Of a stretch of DNA of 64,000 nt, positions 45,947 through 55,102 are shown one piece after another; the first letter of the stretch is position 1, and every line of letters starts with the position of its first letter. The stretch comes from Rhodobacter flavimaris. Lineage in GTDB: Bacteria > Pseudomonadota > Alphaproteobacteria > Rhodobacterales > Rhodobacteraceae. Made by a program: the position numbers and the translations under genes. Below the pieces are notes generated by a model. It ran no database searches, had not been told where the DNA came from, and worked only from the letters and a program-made list of their open reading frames with translations. The DNA lies in the NCBI RefSeq assembly GCF_021378075.1, contig NZ_JAJUOS010000008.1, positions 124,001 through 188,000 on the forward strand. Reading direction: 5' to 3'.

Positions 45947-46656
45947 GCCACGGCGGCCTTTTGCGCGGCGACCAGCGCGTCGATCCCTGCCTCAGCCAGA
46001 TCCATCAGCTGGTTCATCTGATCGCGCGAGAAGGTGGCGCCCTCGGCCGACATCTGCACCTCGATCAGCTTGCGCGATCCGGTCATGATGAAGTTGCCAT
46101 CGGTGCCCGCCTCGCTGTCCTCGGCGTAATCCAGATCGCAGACGGCCTGACCGGCGTAAATCCCGCAGGACACCGCCGCGACGTGGTCGACCAGCGGGTC
46201 CGAAGTGATCAGCCCGGCCTTTAGAAGCTTGTTCACCGCAAGGCGCAGCGCAACCCAACCCCCGGTGATCGAGGCGCAGCGCGTGCCGCCATCGGCCTGA
46301 ATCACATCGCAATCAACGACAATCTGACGCTCGCCAAATGCCACGCGGTCAACGCCCGCGCGCAGCGAGCGCCCGATTAGGCGCTGGATTTCCTGGGTGC
46401 GGCCCGATTGCTTGCCAGCTGCCGCCTCGCGCCGGTTGCGCGAATTGGTGGCGCGCGGCAGCATCCCGTATTCGGCGGTGACCCAGCCAAGGCCAGACCC
46501 CTTGAGGAACGACGGCGCGCGATCCTCGATCGTGGCGGTGCACAGAACATGCGTGTCGCCCACCTTGATCAGGCACGACCCTTCGGCATGTTTCGTCACG
46601 CCGGTCTCGATTGAAATCGGGCGCATTTCGCTTAAATTCCGTCCGGAGGGGCGCAT
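45943..46656 (-). CDS. rph: Ribonuclease PH
   Basis: RNase PH trims tRNA 3' ends phosphorolytically. The 237-residue protein starts [17 protein letters not shown] and has [40 protein letters not shown] and [17 protein letters not shown]. The start at 46656 has GGAGGGG upstream. It is divergent from hrcA across 107 bp, a widespread alphaproteobacterial pairing. Confidence 0.96.
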   Translation of the reverse strand: MRPSGRNLSEMRPISIETGVTKHAEGSCLIKVGDTHVLCTATIEDRAPSFLKGSGLGWVTAEYGMLPRATNSRNRREAAAGKQSGRTQEIQRLIGRSLRAGVDRVAFGERQIVVDCDVIQADGGTRCASITGGWVALRLAVNKLLKAGLITSDPLVDHVAAVSCGIYAGQAVCDLDYAEDSEAGTDGNFIMTGSRKLIEVQMSAEGATFSRDQMNQLMDLAEAGIDALVAAQKAAVA

Positions 46657-46726
46657 GATCGGTCCTTTCGTGTGTTTTGTCCCATTTGAGGCCCCCGGCC
46701 TCGCGATGCAAGCCCCGAAGGCGTGA

Positions 46727-46755
46727 TTGACGCGGCCCCGCTGGCAGCCTTTACT
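46727..46755 (+). promoter_or_regulatory. Candidate sigma-70-like promoter for hrcA-grpE
   Basis: TTGACG (46727-46732) and TTTACT (46750-46755) are separated by 17 bases. The expected start of transcription falls within 1-3 bases of the hrcA ATG at 46764, and no Shine-Dalgarno is visible, so hrcA may be translated from a leaderless mRNA. No CIRCE inverted repeat is seen in this gap. Confidence 0.45.
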
Positions 46756-46763
46756 CTGCACCT

Positions 46764-47834
46764 ATGAGCCCGCAGATGACCGAACAGACGCAAATCCTGA
46801 CCGAGTTGAACGACCGCTCGCGCGAGGTGTTTCGCCGCGTGGTCGAAAGCTATCTGGAAACCGGCGATCCGGTCGGCTCGCGCAGCCTGACCCGCACCAT
46901 GAGCGAGAAGCTCTCGGCGGCGACGATCCGCAACGTGATGCAGGATCTCGAGTATCTCGGCCTTCTGGGCAGCCCGCATGTCTCGGCCGGGCGCATCCCG
47001 ACGCAGATGGGGCTGCGGATGTTTGTCGATGGGCTGATGGAGATTAGCGAGCCTGCGGCGTCAGATCGCGCGGCGATCGAGGCGACGGTGGGTGGCGATG
47101 CCGATGTGGGCACGCTGTTGGACCGCGTGGGGTCCGCGCTTTCAGGGATTACCCATGGCGCAAGCCTTGTGCTGACACCCAAGCACGAGGCGCCGATCCG
47201 GCATATCGAGTTCGTCGCGCTTGGCGCGGATCGGGCGCTGGTGGTTCTGGTCTTTGCCGACGGGCAGGTCGAGAACCGGGTTTTCACCCCGCCGATGGGG
47301 CAAACGCCCTCCTCGATGCGGGAGGCCGCGAATTTCCTTAATGCCATGGCCGAGGGGCGCACTCTGTCCGAGCTGCGCGAGCATATCACGCGGCAGATCG
47401 CCTTGCGCCGACAAGAGTTGGACCGGCTGGCCGCCGATCTGGTCGAGGCGGGACTGGCGCAATGGGAAAACAAGGGCGAATCCTACGAGCGGCTGATCGT
47501 GCGCGGGCGCGCGAACCTGCTGGGGGATGAGCTCGACCTGGAGCGCGTGCGCAGCCTGTTTGACGACCTTGAGCGCAAGCGCGACATCGCGGAGTTCCTC
47601 GATCTGGCTGAAACCGGCGATGGTGTGCGTATTTTTATCGGTTCCGAGAACAAGCTTTTTTCACTTTCGGGTTCCTCTTTGGTCGTCTCTCCCTATATGA
47701 ACGCGGATCGAAAGATCATCGGCGCGGTAGGGGTCATCGGACCCACGCGGCTCAATTACGGGCGGATCGTGCCGATCGTGGATTATACAGCGCAACTGGT
47801 CGGGCGGATGCTGTCCGGCCGGGGCAAAGGATGA
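46764..47834 (+). CDS. hrcA: Heat-inducible transcription repressor HrcA
   Basis: HrcA represses groE/dnaK-type genes through CIRCE elements. The 356-residue protein has the winged-helix N-terminus (VVESYLETGDPVGSRSL, LSAATIRNVMQDLE), GRIPTQMGLRMFVDG and the C-terminal IGPTRLNYGRIVPIVDY. A second Met at residue 5 is an alternative start. Its stop overlaps the first possible grpE start. Confidence 0.95.
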   Translation: MSPQMTEQTQILTELNDRSREVFRRVVESYLETGDPVGSRSLTRTMSEKLSAATIRNVMQDLEYLGLLGSPHVSAGRIPTQMGLRMFVDGLMEISEPAASDRAAIEATVGGDADVGTLLDRVGSALSGITHGASLVLTPKHEAPIRHIEFVALGADRALVVLVFADGQVENRVFTPPMGQTPSSMREAANFLNAMAEGRTLSELREHITRQIALRRQELDRLAADLVEAGLAQWENKGESYERLIVRGRANLLGDELDLERVRSLFDDLERKRDIAEFLDLAETGDGVRIFIGSENKLFSLSGSSLVVSPYMNADRKIIGAVGVIGPTRLNYGRIVPIVDYTAQLVGRMLSGRGKG

Positions 47835-47839
47835 GACGC

Positions 47840-48388
47840 ATGAGCGAGAAGAAAGACGAAATGGCCGAGGATCAGGCGCAGGTCGAGGAAACGTTCGAGG
47901 ATGTTCTCGACGAGGCCGTGGACGAGTTGGAAGCGCTGCGGGCCGAGCGCGACGAGATGCGCGACCGCTTCATGCGCGCGTTGGCCGATGCGGAAAACTC
48001 GCGCAAGCGGGCGGATCGTGACCGCCGCGAGGCCGAGAATTATGGCGGCTCGAAGCTCGCGCGTGACATGCTGCCGGTGTTCGATGCGCTCAAGCGCGCG
48101 CTTGAAGCGGCGACGGATGAGCTGCGTGCGCAGGCCGGGCCGCTGATCGAGGGCGTCGAACTGACGCAGCGCGAGCTTCTGAACGTGTTCGGCCGTCACG
48201 GGATCAAGGCGATTTCGCCCAAGGTCGGCGACAAGTTCGACCCGCTGCTGCACGAGGCGATGTTCGAGGCGCCCGTGCCGGGGACCGTTGCTGGCGATAT
48301 CATCCAGGTGATGGATGACGGCTTCCAGCTGCATGATCGCCTGCTGCGCCCGGCCAAGGTTGGCGTTTCCTCGATGCCGAAGAGCTGA
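47840..48388 (+). CDS. grpE: Nucleotide exchange factor GrpE
   Basis: GrpE releases ADP from DnaK. The 182-residue protein has an acidic disordered N-terminus, a long coiled coil (residues about 25-80, RDRFMRALADAENSRKRADRDR) and the C-terminal beta domain (DPLLHEAMFEAPVPGTVAGDIIQVMDDGF as two motifs, DPLLHEAMFE and GTVAGDIIQVMDDGF). ATG 47840 has AAAGGA at 8 bases; an ATG at 47831 in the ATGA overlap with hrcA is the alternative. dnaK and dnaJ are not in the window. Confidence 0.94.
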   Translation: MSEKKDEMAEDQAQVEETFEDVLDEAVDELEALRAERDEMRDRFMRALADAENSRKRADRDRREAENYGGSKLARDMLPVFDALKRALEAATDELRAQAGPLIEGVELTQRELLNVFGRHGIKAISPKVGDKFDPLLHEAMFEAPVPGTVAGDIIQVMDDGFQLHDRLLRPAKVGVSSMPKS

Positions 48389-48396
48389 TGGAGAGG

Positions 48397-48417
48397 CCGG
48401 GGGCTTTGCGCCCCCGG
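48397..48417 (+). terminator. GC hairpin after grpE
   Basis: An 8-bp stem CCGGGGGC/GCCCCCGG (48397-48404 with 48410-48417, loop TTTGC) follows the grpE stop by 8 bases. There is no T-run; the next bases, CCCCGCAAGGTATTTATCCCAA, belong to what looks like a conserved intergenic element. It also sits between the convergent ends of grpE and mutS. Confidence 0.5.
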
Positions 48418-48448
48418 ACCCCCGCAAGGTATTTATCCCAAGAAGAAA

Positions 48449-51088
48449 TCAGTCCTTGAGCAGGGCGCGGAGCGCGTAGAGCGCGTCCATGGCCTCGCGC
48501 GGGGTCATCTCATCCGGGTGGAGCGCGCGGAGGCGTTCTTCGACCGGTGAGGGGCCTTTGGCGGGCGCGGGCGGCGGGGTTGCGGCCGAGAAAAGCGGCA
48601 GATCGTCGATCATCATCTGTTTCTTCGCGCCGCCTTCGCGTTCGCCTTTTTCCAGCGCATCGAGCACCACACGGGCGCGGGCGACGACCGAATCCGGCAG
48701 ACCCGCGAGGCGCGCGACCTGAACGCCGTAGGAGCGGTCGGCGGCGCCCTTGCGGACCTCATGCAGGAAGATGACCTCGCCCTCCCATTCCTTGACGGTG
48801 ACGGTGGCGTTTTCGACGCCGTGCAGTTTGGCGGAAAGCGCCGTCATTTCGTGGTAATGGGTGGCGAAGAGGGCGCGGCAGCGGTTCACGCCGTGCAAAT
48901 GCTCCATCACCGCCCAGGCGATCGAGAGGCCGTCATAGGTGGCGGTTCCGCGGCCGATCTCGTCGAGGATGACCAGCGCGCGATCATCGGCCTGATTGAG
49001 GATGGCGGCGGTTTCGACCATTTCGACCATGAAGGTCGAGCGGCCGCGGGCGAGGTCATCGGCGGCGCCGACGCGGCTGAAGAGCTGGCTGACAAGGCCG
49101 ATATGGGCGCGGCGCGCGGGCACGAAGCTGCCCGCCTGGGCCAGAAGCGCGATGATCGCGTTTTGCCGCAGGAAGGTCGATTTACCCGCCATGTTCGGGC
49201 CGGTGAGCAGCCAGATCGCCGGGGTGTCACCGCTGGTCAGGCCGCAATCGTTGGCGATGAAGGGCTCGCCCCCACGTTTGAGCGAGGCCTCGACAACCGG
49301 GTGGCGGCCGCCCTCGATCTCGAAGGCGCGGGAGTTGTCTACCGTGGGTTCGACCCAGCCTTCACCCGCCGCGAGGTCGGCGAAGGCGGTAGCAAGGTCA
49401 ATCTCGGCCAGCGCGCGGGAGGCCTCGCCGATCGGGCCGGAATGGGCAAGAATGGCGCCTTTCAGGCTGTCATAGAGCCGCTTTTCGATCTCGAGCGCGT
49501 GGTTCCCGGCGTTCAGGATGCGGGTTTCCAGCTCGCTTAGCGCGACGGTCGTGAAGCGCACCTGGTTCGCCGTGGTCTGGCGGTGGATGAAGCTTTCGTT
49601 GAGCGGCGGGGCCAGCATCTTCTCTGCATGGGTCGAGGTGACCTCGATGAAATAGCCCAGAACGTTGTTGTGCTTGATCTTGAGGCTCGGGATGCCAGCC
49701 TCGTCGCTGTATTGCGCTTGCATCCGGGCGACGACGCTGCGGCCTTCGTCGCGCAACTGCCGGGTCTGGTCGAGTTCGTCGTCATAGCCCGGCGCGATAA
49801 AGCCGCCGTCGCGGGCAAGCAGGGGCGGCTCGGCCACCAGCGCGGCGTCAAGCAGTGCCACGAGGTCGTCATGTCCGACCAGCGCGCTGGCCGCATCGCG
49901 CAAAAGCGCGGGGGCTTCGGAGTTTTCAAGCCGTTCGGCTAGCGTCAGCGCCTGACCGAGGCCATTGCGGATGGCGGCCATGTCGCGCGGGCCGCCGCGA
50001 TCCATGGCCAGGCGCGAAAGCGCGCGGTCCATATCGGGGCAGCGGCGCAGATCGGCACGCAGATCCTGCGCAAATCGACCCTGTTCCAGCAGAAAAGAGA
50101 TCGAAGCGTGGCGCGCGTGGATCTGATCGAGGTCGCGCGAGGGGGCGGAGATGCGACGTTCCAACAGACGCGCGCCGCCTGCGGTGAGAGTGCGGTCAAT
50201 GGTCGTCAAAAGCGATCCCTCGCGCCCGCCCGAAAGGGCTTGCGTCAGTTCAAGGTTGCGCCGGGTGGCGGCGTCGATCTGCATCAGGCGCCCGGCATCC
50301 TCGCGCACGGGGCGGCGCAGCAGCGGCAGTTTTCCGCGTTGCGTCAGGTCGAGGTAATCGACAATCGCGCCCATGGCGGAAACTTCGGCGCGGGTAAAGG
50401 TACCGAAGGCCTCAAGCGAGCCCACTGCGAATAGATCACACAGCCGCTTTTCGGCGCCCTGGCTGTCAAAGCTTGAGCGCGCCAGCGGGGTCATCGAGGC
50501 GCGCAAATCAGAGACGATTTCGGCGCAATCGGCCTCTTTGACGTCGCTGACCAGAACCTCGCGCGGGCTAAGCCGGGCAAGTTCGGGGCCAAGGCGCGTT
50601 AGCGGGCAGGGCATGACGCGGAAATCGCCGGTCGAGATATCCACCCAGGCCAGCGCGCCCTCATCGCGCACCTCGGCCCAGGCGGCGAGGAAGTTGTGGC
50701 GGCGGGCTTCGAGCAGGCTTTCCTCGGTCAGCGTGCCGGGGGTGACCAGCCGCACCACGTCGCGCTTGACCACGGATTTCGAACCGCGCTTCTTCGCCTC
50801 GGCCGGATCTTCGAGCTGCTCGGCGATGGCCACGCGAAAGCCCTTGCGGATCAGCGTCAGCAGATAGCCCTCGGCCGCGTGCACCGGCACGCCGCACATC
50901 GGGATCTCTTCGCCCAGATGCATCCCGCGTTTGGTCAGCGCGATATCAAGCGCCGCGGCCGCCGCGACGGCATCGTCGAAGAACATCTCGTAGAAATCGC
51001 CCATCCGGTAAAACAGAAGCGCGCCGGGGTTCGCCTCGCGGATCGAGAGATACTGCGCCATCATGGGCGTGACGGTTTGCTCGGACAT
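48449..51088 (-). CDS. mutS: DNA mismatch repair protein MutS
   Basis: MutS recognises mismatches and starts methyl-independent or MutL-dependent repair. The 879-residue length is standard. The mismatch-binding Phe-x-Glu lies in FYRMGDFYEMF near residue 30, Walker A is TGPNMAGKST and Walker B includes LVILDEIGRGTATYDG. The start at 51088 (MSEQTVTPMMAQYL) has GGGGGAAGA before it. It is divergent from maeB. Confidence 0.97.
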   Translation of the reverse strand: MSEQTVTPMMAQYLSIREANPGALLFYRMGDFYEMFFDDAVAAAAALDIALTKRGMHLGEEIPMCGVPVHAAEGYLLTLIRKGFRVAIAEQLEDPAEAKKRGSKSVVKRDVVRLVTPGTLTEESLLEARRHNFLAAWAEVRDEGALAWVDISTGDFRVMPCPLTRLGPELARLSPREVLVSDVKEADCAEIVSDLRASMTPLARSSFDSQGAEKRLCDLFAVGSLEAFGTFTRAEVSAMGAIVDYLDLTQRGKLPLLRRPVREDAGRLMQIDAATRRNLELTQALSGGREGSLLTTIDRTLTAGGARLLERRISAPSRDLDQIHARHASISFLLEQGRFAQDLRADLRRCPDMDRALSRLAMDRGGPRDMAAIRNGLGQALTLAERLENSEAPALLRDAASALVGHDDLVALLDAALVAEPPLLARDGGFIAPGYDDELDQTRQLRDEGRSVVARMQAQYSDEAGIPSLKIKHNNVLGYFIEVTSTHAEKMLAPPLNESFIHRQTTANQVRFTTVALSELETRILNAGNHALEIEKRLYDSLKGAILAHSGPIGEASRALAEIDLATAFADLAAGEGWVEPTVDNSRAFEIEGGRHPVVEASLKRGGEPFIANDCGLTSGDTPAIWLLTGPNMAGKSTFLRQNAIIALLAQAGSFVPARRAHIGLVSQLFSRVGAADDLARGRSTFMVEMVETAAILNQADDRALVILDEIGRGTATYDGLSIAWAVMEHLHGVNRCRALFATHYHEMTALSAKLHGVENATVTVKEWEGEVIFLHEVRKGAADRSYGVQVARLAGLPDSVVARARVVLDALEKGEREGGAKKQMMIDDLPLFSAATPPPAPAKGPSPVEERLRALHPDEMTPREAMDALYALRALLKD

Positions 51089-51200
51089 TCTTCCCCCTGC
51101 CTTTCGCCAGACCCTACAAAACGGCGAAAACCTCTGCAAATCCATTGAGACGCCGAGGGCAAATCGCTAAGAGAGGCGGGCCTGCAGGAGGATTGGCCCA

Positions 51201-53468
51201 ATGTCCACCAAGAACCGTATCACGCCCGAAGAGGCGCTGGCTTATCACCTCGATCCGCGCCCGGGGAAATACGACATCACGGCTTCGAAGCCGATGACCA
51301 CTCAGCGGGATCTGAGTCTGGCCTACAGCCCCGGCGTTGCGGTTCCGGTTCAGGCCATCGCCGAGCGCCCCGAGACCGCCTATGATTATACCGTCAAGGG
51401 CAACATGGTGGCGGTCGTGTCGAACGGCACGGCGATCCTCGGGCTTGGCAATTTGGGCGCGCTGGCCTCGAAACCGGTGATGGAGGGCAAGGCGGTTCTC
51501 TTCAAGCGCTTCGCCGACGTGAACGCGATCGACATCGAACTGGATACCGAGGACCCGGATGAGATCATCCAGGCCGTCCGTCTGATGGGCCCGACCTTCG
51601 GCGGCATCAACCTTGAGGACATCAAGGCGCCCGAATGCTTCATCATCGAGCAGCGCCTGAAGGAAATCATGGACATTCCGGTGTTCCATGACGACCAGCA
51701 CGGCACCGCCGTGATCTGCGCGGCAGGCCTGATCAACGCGCTCGAAATCTCGGGCAAGAAGATCGAGGACTGCAAGATCGTTCTGAACGGCGCGGGCGCA
51801 GCGGGCATCGCCTGTCTTGAGCTGATCAAGGCGATGGGCGCGCGGCATGACAATTGCATCATGTGCGACACCAAGGGCGTGATCTATCAGGGCCGCACCG
51901 AGGGTATGAATCAGTGGAAATCGGCCCATGCCGCCAATACCGAGGCGCGCACGCTGGAAGAGGCGATGGTGGGCGCCGACGTGTTCCTGGGCGTTTCGGC
52001 CAAGGGGGCGGTGACGCAGGAGATGGTCGCCTCGATGGCCGATAACCCGGTCATTTTCGCCATGGCCAACCCGGACCCCGAGATCACCCCCGAAGAGGCG
52101 CATGAGGTGCGCGAGGATGCGATTGTCGCCACCGGCCGCTCTGATTACCCGAACCAGGTGAACAACGTCCTGGGCTTCCCCTATCTGTTCCGTGGTGCGC
52201 TCGACATCCACGCCCGCGCGATCAATGACGAAATGAAGATCGCCTGTGCCCGTGCGCTGGCCGATCTGGCGCGCGAGGACGTGCCCGACGAGGTCGCCAT
52301 GGCTTATGGCCGCAAGCTCAGCTTTGGCCGCGACTACATCATCCCGACGCCCTTCGACCCGCGCCTGATCCATGTGATCCCGCCGGCGGTGGCGCGGGCC
52401 GGGATGGATACCGGCGTTGCGCGGCGCCCGATCATCGACATGGACGGCTATACCCATAGCCTCAAGGCGCGGATGGACCCGACCGCCTCGATCCTGCAAG
52501 GCATCCACGCCCGCGCGCGTCAGGCGCAGGCCAAGATGATCTTTGCCGAGGGTGACGATCCGCGCGTGCTGCGTGCCGCAGTTGCCTATCAGCGCGGTGG
52601 CATGGGCCGTGCGCTGGTGGTCGGACGCGAGCATGACGTGCGCGAAAAGCTTGAGGCCGCCGGTCTGGGCGATGCCTATCGCGAGCTGACCATCGTCAAC
52701 TCGGCCAACTCGAAGCACATCGAGACCTACAAGGAATTCCTGTACAAGCGCCTGCAGCGCCGCGGCTTTGACCGGCACGATGCGCATAAACTGGCGATGC
52801 GCGACCGGCACGTCTTTGCCGCGCTGATGCTGGCGCATGGCCATGGCGACGGGATGATCACCGGGGTGACCCGCAAGTCGGCCCATGTGCTTGAACTGAT
52901 CAACAAGGTCTTCGACGCCAAGCCCTCGGACGGCGCGGTGGGGATTACGGCACTGCTTAGCAAGGGGCGCATTGTGCTGATCGGCGATACGCTGGTGCAC
53001 GAATGGCCGAACGAGCACGATTTGGCCGACATCGCCACCCGTGGCGCGCAGGTTGCCCGTGCGCTGGGGCTTGAGCCGCGCGTGGCCTTCGTTTCGTTCT
53101 CGACCTTCGGCTATCCGGTGTCCGAGCGCGCCTCGAAAATGCATGAGGCGCCGCGGATCTTGGACGCGCGCGGGGCGGATTTCGAATACGATGGCGAAAT
53201 GGCGGTCGATGTGGCGCTCAACCCCGAGGCCATGGCGCAATATCCGTTCTGCCGCCTGTCGGGTCCGGCCAACGTGCTGGTCGTTCCGGCGCGGCACTCG
53301 GCCTCAATCTCGGTCAAGCTGATGCAGGAAATGGGCGGGGCAACCGTGATCGGCCCGATCCTGACGGGCGTTCCGGCGCCGCTGCAGATCTGCTCGACCG
53401 TGTCGACGGTGAACGACATCCTGAACATGGCGGCCATCGCGGCCTGCCGTCTGGGTCAGGCGAAGTAA
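51201..53468 (+). CDS. maeB: NADP-dependent malic enzyme with phosphotransacetylase-like C-terminus
   Basis: This enzyme decarboxylates malate to pyruvate, supplying NADPH and pyruvate during growth on C4 acids. The 755-residue protein joins a malic-enzyme half (LAYSPGVAVPVQAIAE, FHDDQHGTA, VLNGAGAAGIACLELIKAMG) with a C-terminal half from about residue 430 resembling phosphate acetyltransferase (FAEGDDPRVLRAAVAY, ITGVTRKSA). In known fusions the second half is regulatory rather than catalytic. AGGAGGATT precedes the ATG. Confidence 0.95.
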   Translation: MSTKNRITPEEALAYHLDPRPGKYDITASKPMTTQRDLSLAYSPGVAVPVQAIAERPETAYDYTVKGNMVAVVSNGTAILGLGNLGALASKPVMEGKAVLFKRFADVNAIDIELDTEDPDEIIQAVRLMGPTFGGINLEDIKAPECFIIEQRLKEIMDIPVFHDDQHGTAVICAAGLINALEISGKKIEDCKIVLNGAGAAGIACLELIKAMGARHDNCIMCDTKGVIYQGRTEGMNQWKSAHAANTEARTLEEAMVGADVFLGVSAKGAVTQEMVASMADNPVIFAMANPDPEITPEEAHEVREDAIVATGRSDYPNQVNNVLGFPYLFRGALDIHARAINDEMKIACARALADLAREDVPDEVAMAYGRKLSFGRDYIIPTPFDPRLIHVIPPAVARAGMDTGVARRPIIDMDGYTHSLKARMDPTASILQGIHARARQAQAKMIFAEGDDPRVLRAAVAYQRGGMGRALVVGREHDVREKLEAAGLGDAYRELTIVNSANSKHIETYKEFLYKRLQRRGFDRHDAHKLAMRDRHVFAALMLAHGHGDGMITGVTRKSAHVLELINKVFDAKPSDGAVGITALLSKGRIVLIGDTLVHEWPNEHDLADIATRGAQVARALGLEPRVAFVSFSTFGYPVSERASKMHEAPRILDARGADFEYDGEMAVDVALNPEAMAQYPFCRLSGPANVLVVPARHSASISVKLMQEMGGATVIGPILTGVPAPLQICSTVSTVNDILNMAAIAACRLGQAK

Positions 53469-53476
53469 CAGATTGC

Positions 53477-53496
53477 CGGGGGCTTTACCGCCCCCG
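53477..53496 (+). terminator. GC hairpin after maeB
   Basis: A 7-bp stem CGGGGGC/GCCCCCG (53477-53483 with 53490-53496, loop TTTACC) lies 8 bases past the maeB stop. No T-run follows, so it may aid Rho-independent stopping only weakly. Confidence 0.45.
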
Positions 53497-53534
53497 CCGC
53501 CCTGTGGATAGTTGCGACAGCAACGGGGGGCGCC

Positions 53535-54422
53535 ATGGCGATCTACAATCTCGGCTCAATCAACGCGGATCATTTCTATCGGCTGGCGCATCTGCCCCAG
53601 CCGGGCGAGACGCTGGCCGCGCAGTCCTATGCGCTGGGCCTGGGCGGCAAGGGGGCGAATCAATCCGTTGCCGCCGCGCGGGCCGGGGCCGAGGTGCGCC
53701 ATGTAGGTGCCGTGGGTGCCGATGGTCGCTGGATGGCTGTGCGACTTGCCGATCTGGGCGTGGATTGCAGTGCGGTTTTGGAACTGCCCGAGCCTTCGGG
53801 CCATGCGATCATTCAGGTCGATGAGGCGGGCGAGAACGCCATCGTTCTTTATCCCGGTGCGAACTGTGCGATTGCGGGCGAAGATGTGCGCCGCGCGATG
53901 ACGGGCGCTGGCCCCGAGGACTCGCTGATCTTGCAAAACGAAACCTCGGCTCAGGTCGAAGCCGCCCGTTTTGCGCAGGAACAGGGTCTGTTTGTGGTCT
54001 ATTCCGCCGCCCCGTTCGAGGCCGAAGCCGCGCAGGCGGTGATGCGCTATGTCTCTCTCTTGATCCTCAATGAGGTCGAGGCCGGACAGCTTTGCTCGGC
54101 GCTGGGCGTGACGCTGGCCGATCTGCCTGTGCCGCATGTTCTGGTCACACTCGGTTCGCGCGGTGCGGTCTGGCACGATCTGGGCGCGGGGGTTGAGGTG
54201 CGCGTGCCCGCTTTTCCTGTCACGCCGGTCGATACCACGGCTGCCGGGGATACGTTTGCGGGCTATCTGGTCGCCGGACTGGCCGAGGGGCTGTCACCCG
54301 CCGCCGCGATGCGCCTTGCGGCCGGGGCGGCGGCGCTAAAAGTGACACAGGCAGGAACAGCCGATGCCATTCCTGCCCGCGATCAGGTCAACGCATTTCT
54401 GGCCGCTCAGCCGAGCGAATAG
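53535..54422 (+). CDS. PfkB family sugar kinase, ribokinase-like
   Basis: The 295-residue protein has the ribokinase pattern: SINADHFYRLAHLPQPGETL, GGKGANQSVAAARAGAEVRHVGAVG and the catalytic anion-hole motif VDTTAAGDTFAGYL with its Asp. LILNEVEAGQLC matches ribokinases. Ribose is the likely substrate, but no ribose transporter is nearby, so other sugars or nucleosides are possible. Its 3' end overlaps the convergent phoB gene by 16 bases. Confidence 0.85.
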   Translation: MAIYNLGSINADHFYRLAHLPQPGETLAAQSYALGLGGKGANQSVAAARAGAEVRHVGAVGADGRWMAVRLADLGVDCSAVLELPEPSGHAIIQVDEAGENAIVLYPGANCAIAGEDVRRAMTGAGPEDSLILQNETSAQVEAARFAQEQGLFVVYSAAPFEAEAAQAVMRYVSLLILNEVEAGQLCSALGVTLADLPVPHVLVTLGSRGAVWHDLGAGVEVRVPAFPVTPVDTTAAGDTFAGYLVAGLAEGLSPAAAMRLAAGAAALKVTQAGTADAIPARDQVNAFLAAQPSE

Positions 54423-55099
54423 CCCGTTCCGCGCACGGTGCGCACCGGATCGGAGCCACCAAAAGCCATCAGCGCCTTGCGCAACCGACCGACATGAACG
54501 TCGATCGTGCGGGTATCGACATAGATATCGCGGCCCCAGACCCGATCGAGCAGTTGATCGCGCGTCCAGACACGACCCGGTTTTTCCATCAATGTGGACA
54601 GCAAGCGGAACTCGGTCGGGCCGAGTTTCAACTGCTGTCCGTCACGAAACACCCGATGTTCGCCCGCATCGAGCAAAATATCCTCGAATTGCAGCCTTTC
54701 GCCCATCGTGGCCGGTCGCGTTCGACGTAGCTGAGTGCGCAAACGCGCCATCAACTCGACCACAGAGTAAGGTTTGACGACATAATCATCCGCCCCGGTT
54801 TCGAGGCCGCGCACCCGATCCGACTCTTCCGAGCGGGCCGAGAGCATGATGATCGGAATCGCGCGCGTTTCGGGGTTGGCCTTGACGCGCCGGCAGATCT
54901 CGATGCCGCTGACATTGGGCAGCATCCAGTCCAGAACGATCAGGTCGGGCTTTTCCTCGCGCACCATCAAAAGCGCCTCGTCCCCGTTCACCGCCATGGC
55001 GACGCGGAAGCCTTCGGCCTCGAGGTTGTATTGTAAAACCTCACGCTGGGCCGATTCGTCCTCGACCACCAGCACGCAGGGCTGTTGGGCGGGGCTCAT
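54407..55099 (-). CDS. phoB: Phosphate regulon response regulator PhoB
   Basis: PhoB activates genes with Pho boxes when phosphate is scarce. The 230-residue protein has a receiver domain (VLVVEDESAQREVL, phospho-acceptor Asp in LIVLDWMLPNVSG, Lys in YVVKPYS) and an OmpR-type winged helix (KLGPTEFRLLSTLMEKPGRVWTRDQLLDRVWG, shown as its parts GPTEFRLLSTLMEKPGRVW and RDQLLDRVWG; TIDVHVGRLRKAL). It is last in pstSCAB-phoU-phoB. The partner kinase gene phoR is not in the window. Confidence 0.95.
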   Translation of the reverse strand: MSPAQQPCVLVVEDESAQREVLQYNLEAEGFRVAMAVNGDEALLMVREEKPDLIVLDWMLPNVSGIEICRRVKANPETRAIPIIMLSARSEESDRVRGLETGADDYVVKPYSVVELMARLRTQLRRTRPATMGERLQFEDILLDAGEHRVFRDGQQLKLGPTEFRLLSTLMEKPGRVWTRDQLLDRVWGRDIYVDTRTIDVHVGRLRKALMAFGGSDPVRTVRGTGYSLG

Positions 55100-55102
55100 G
55101 GA

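Noticed and set aside
46657..46763. Search for a CIRCE operator ahead of hrcA
   Set aside because: No TTAGCACTC/GAGTGCTAA-type repeat was found.
51114..53297. Long minus-strand frame opposite maeB
   Set aside because: Antisense shadow of maeB with no recognisable domain and His/Arg-rich composition.
53503..53511. DnaA-box-like TGTGGATAG upstream of the ribokinase-like gene
   Set aside because: A single one-mismatch site without AT-rich sequence or other boxes; chance match.
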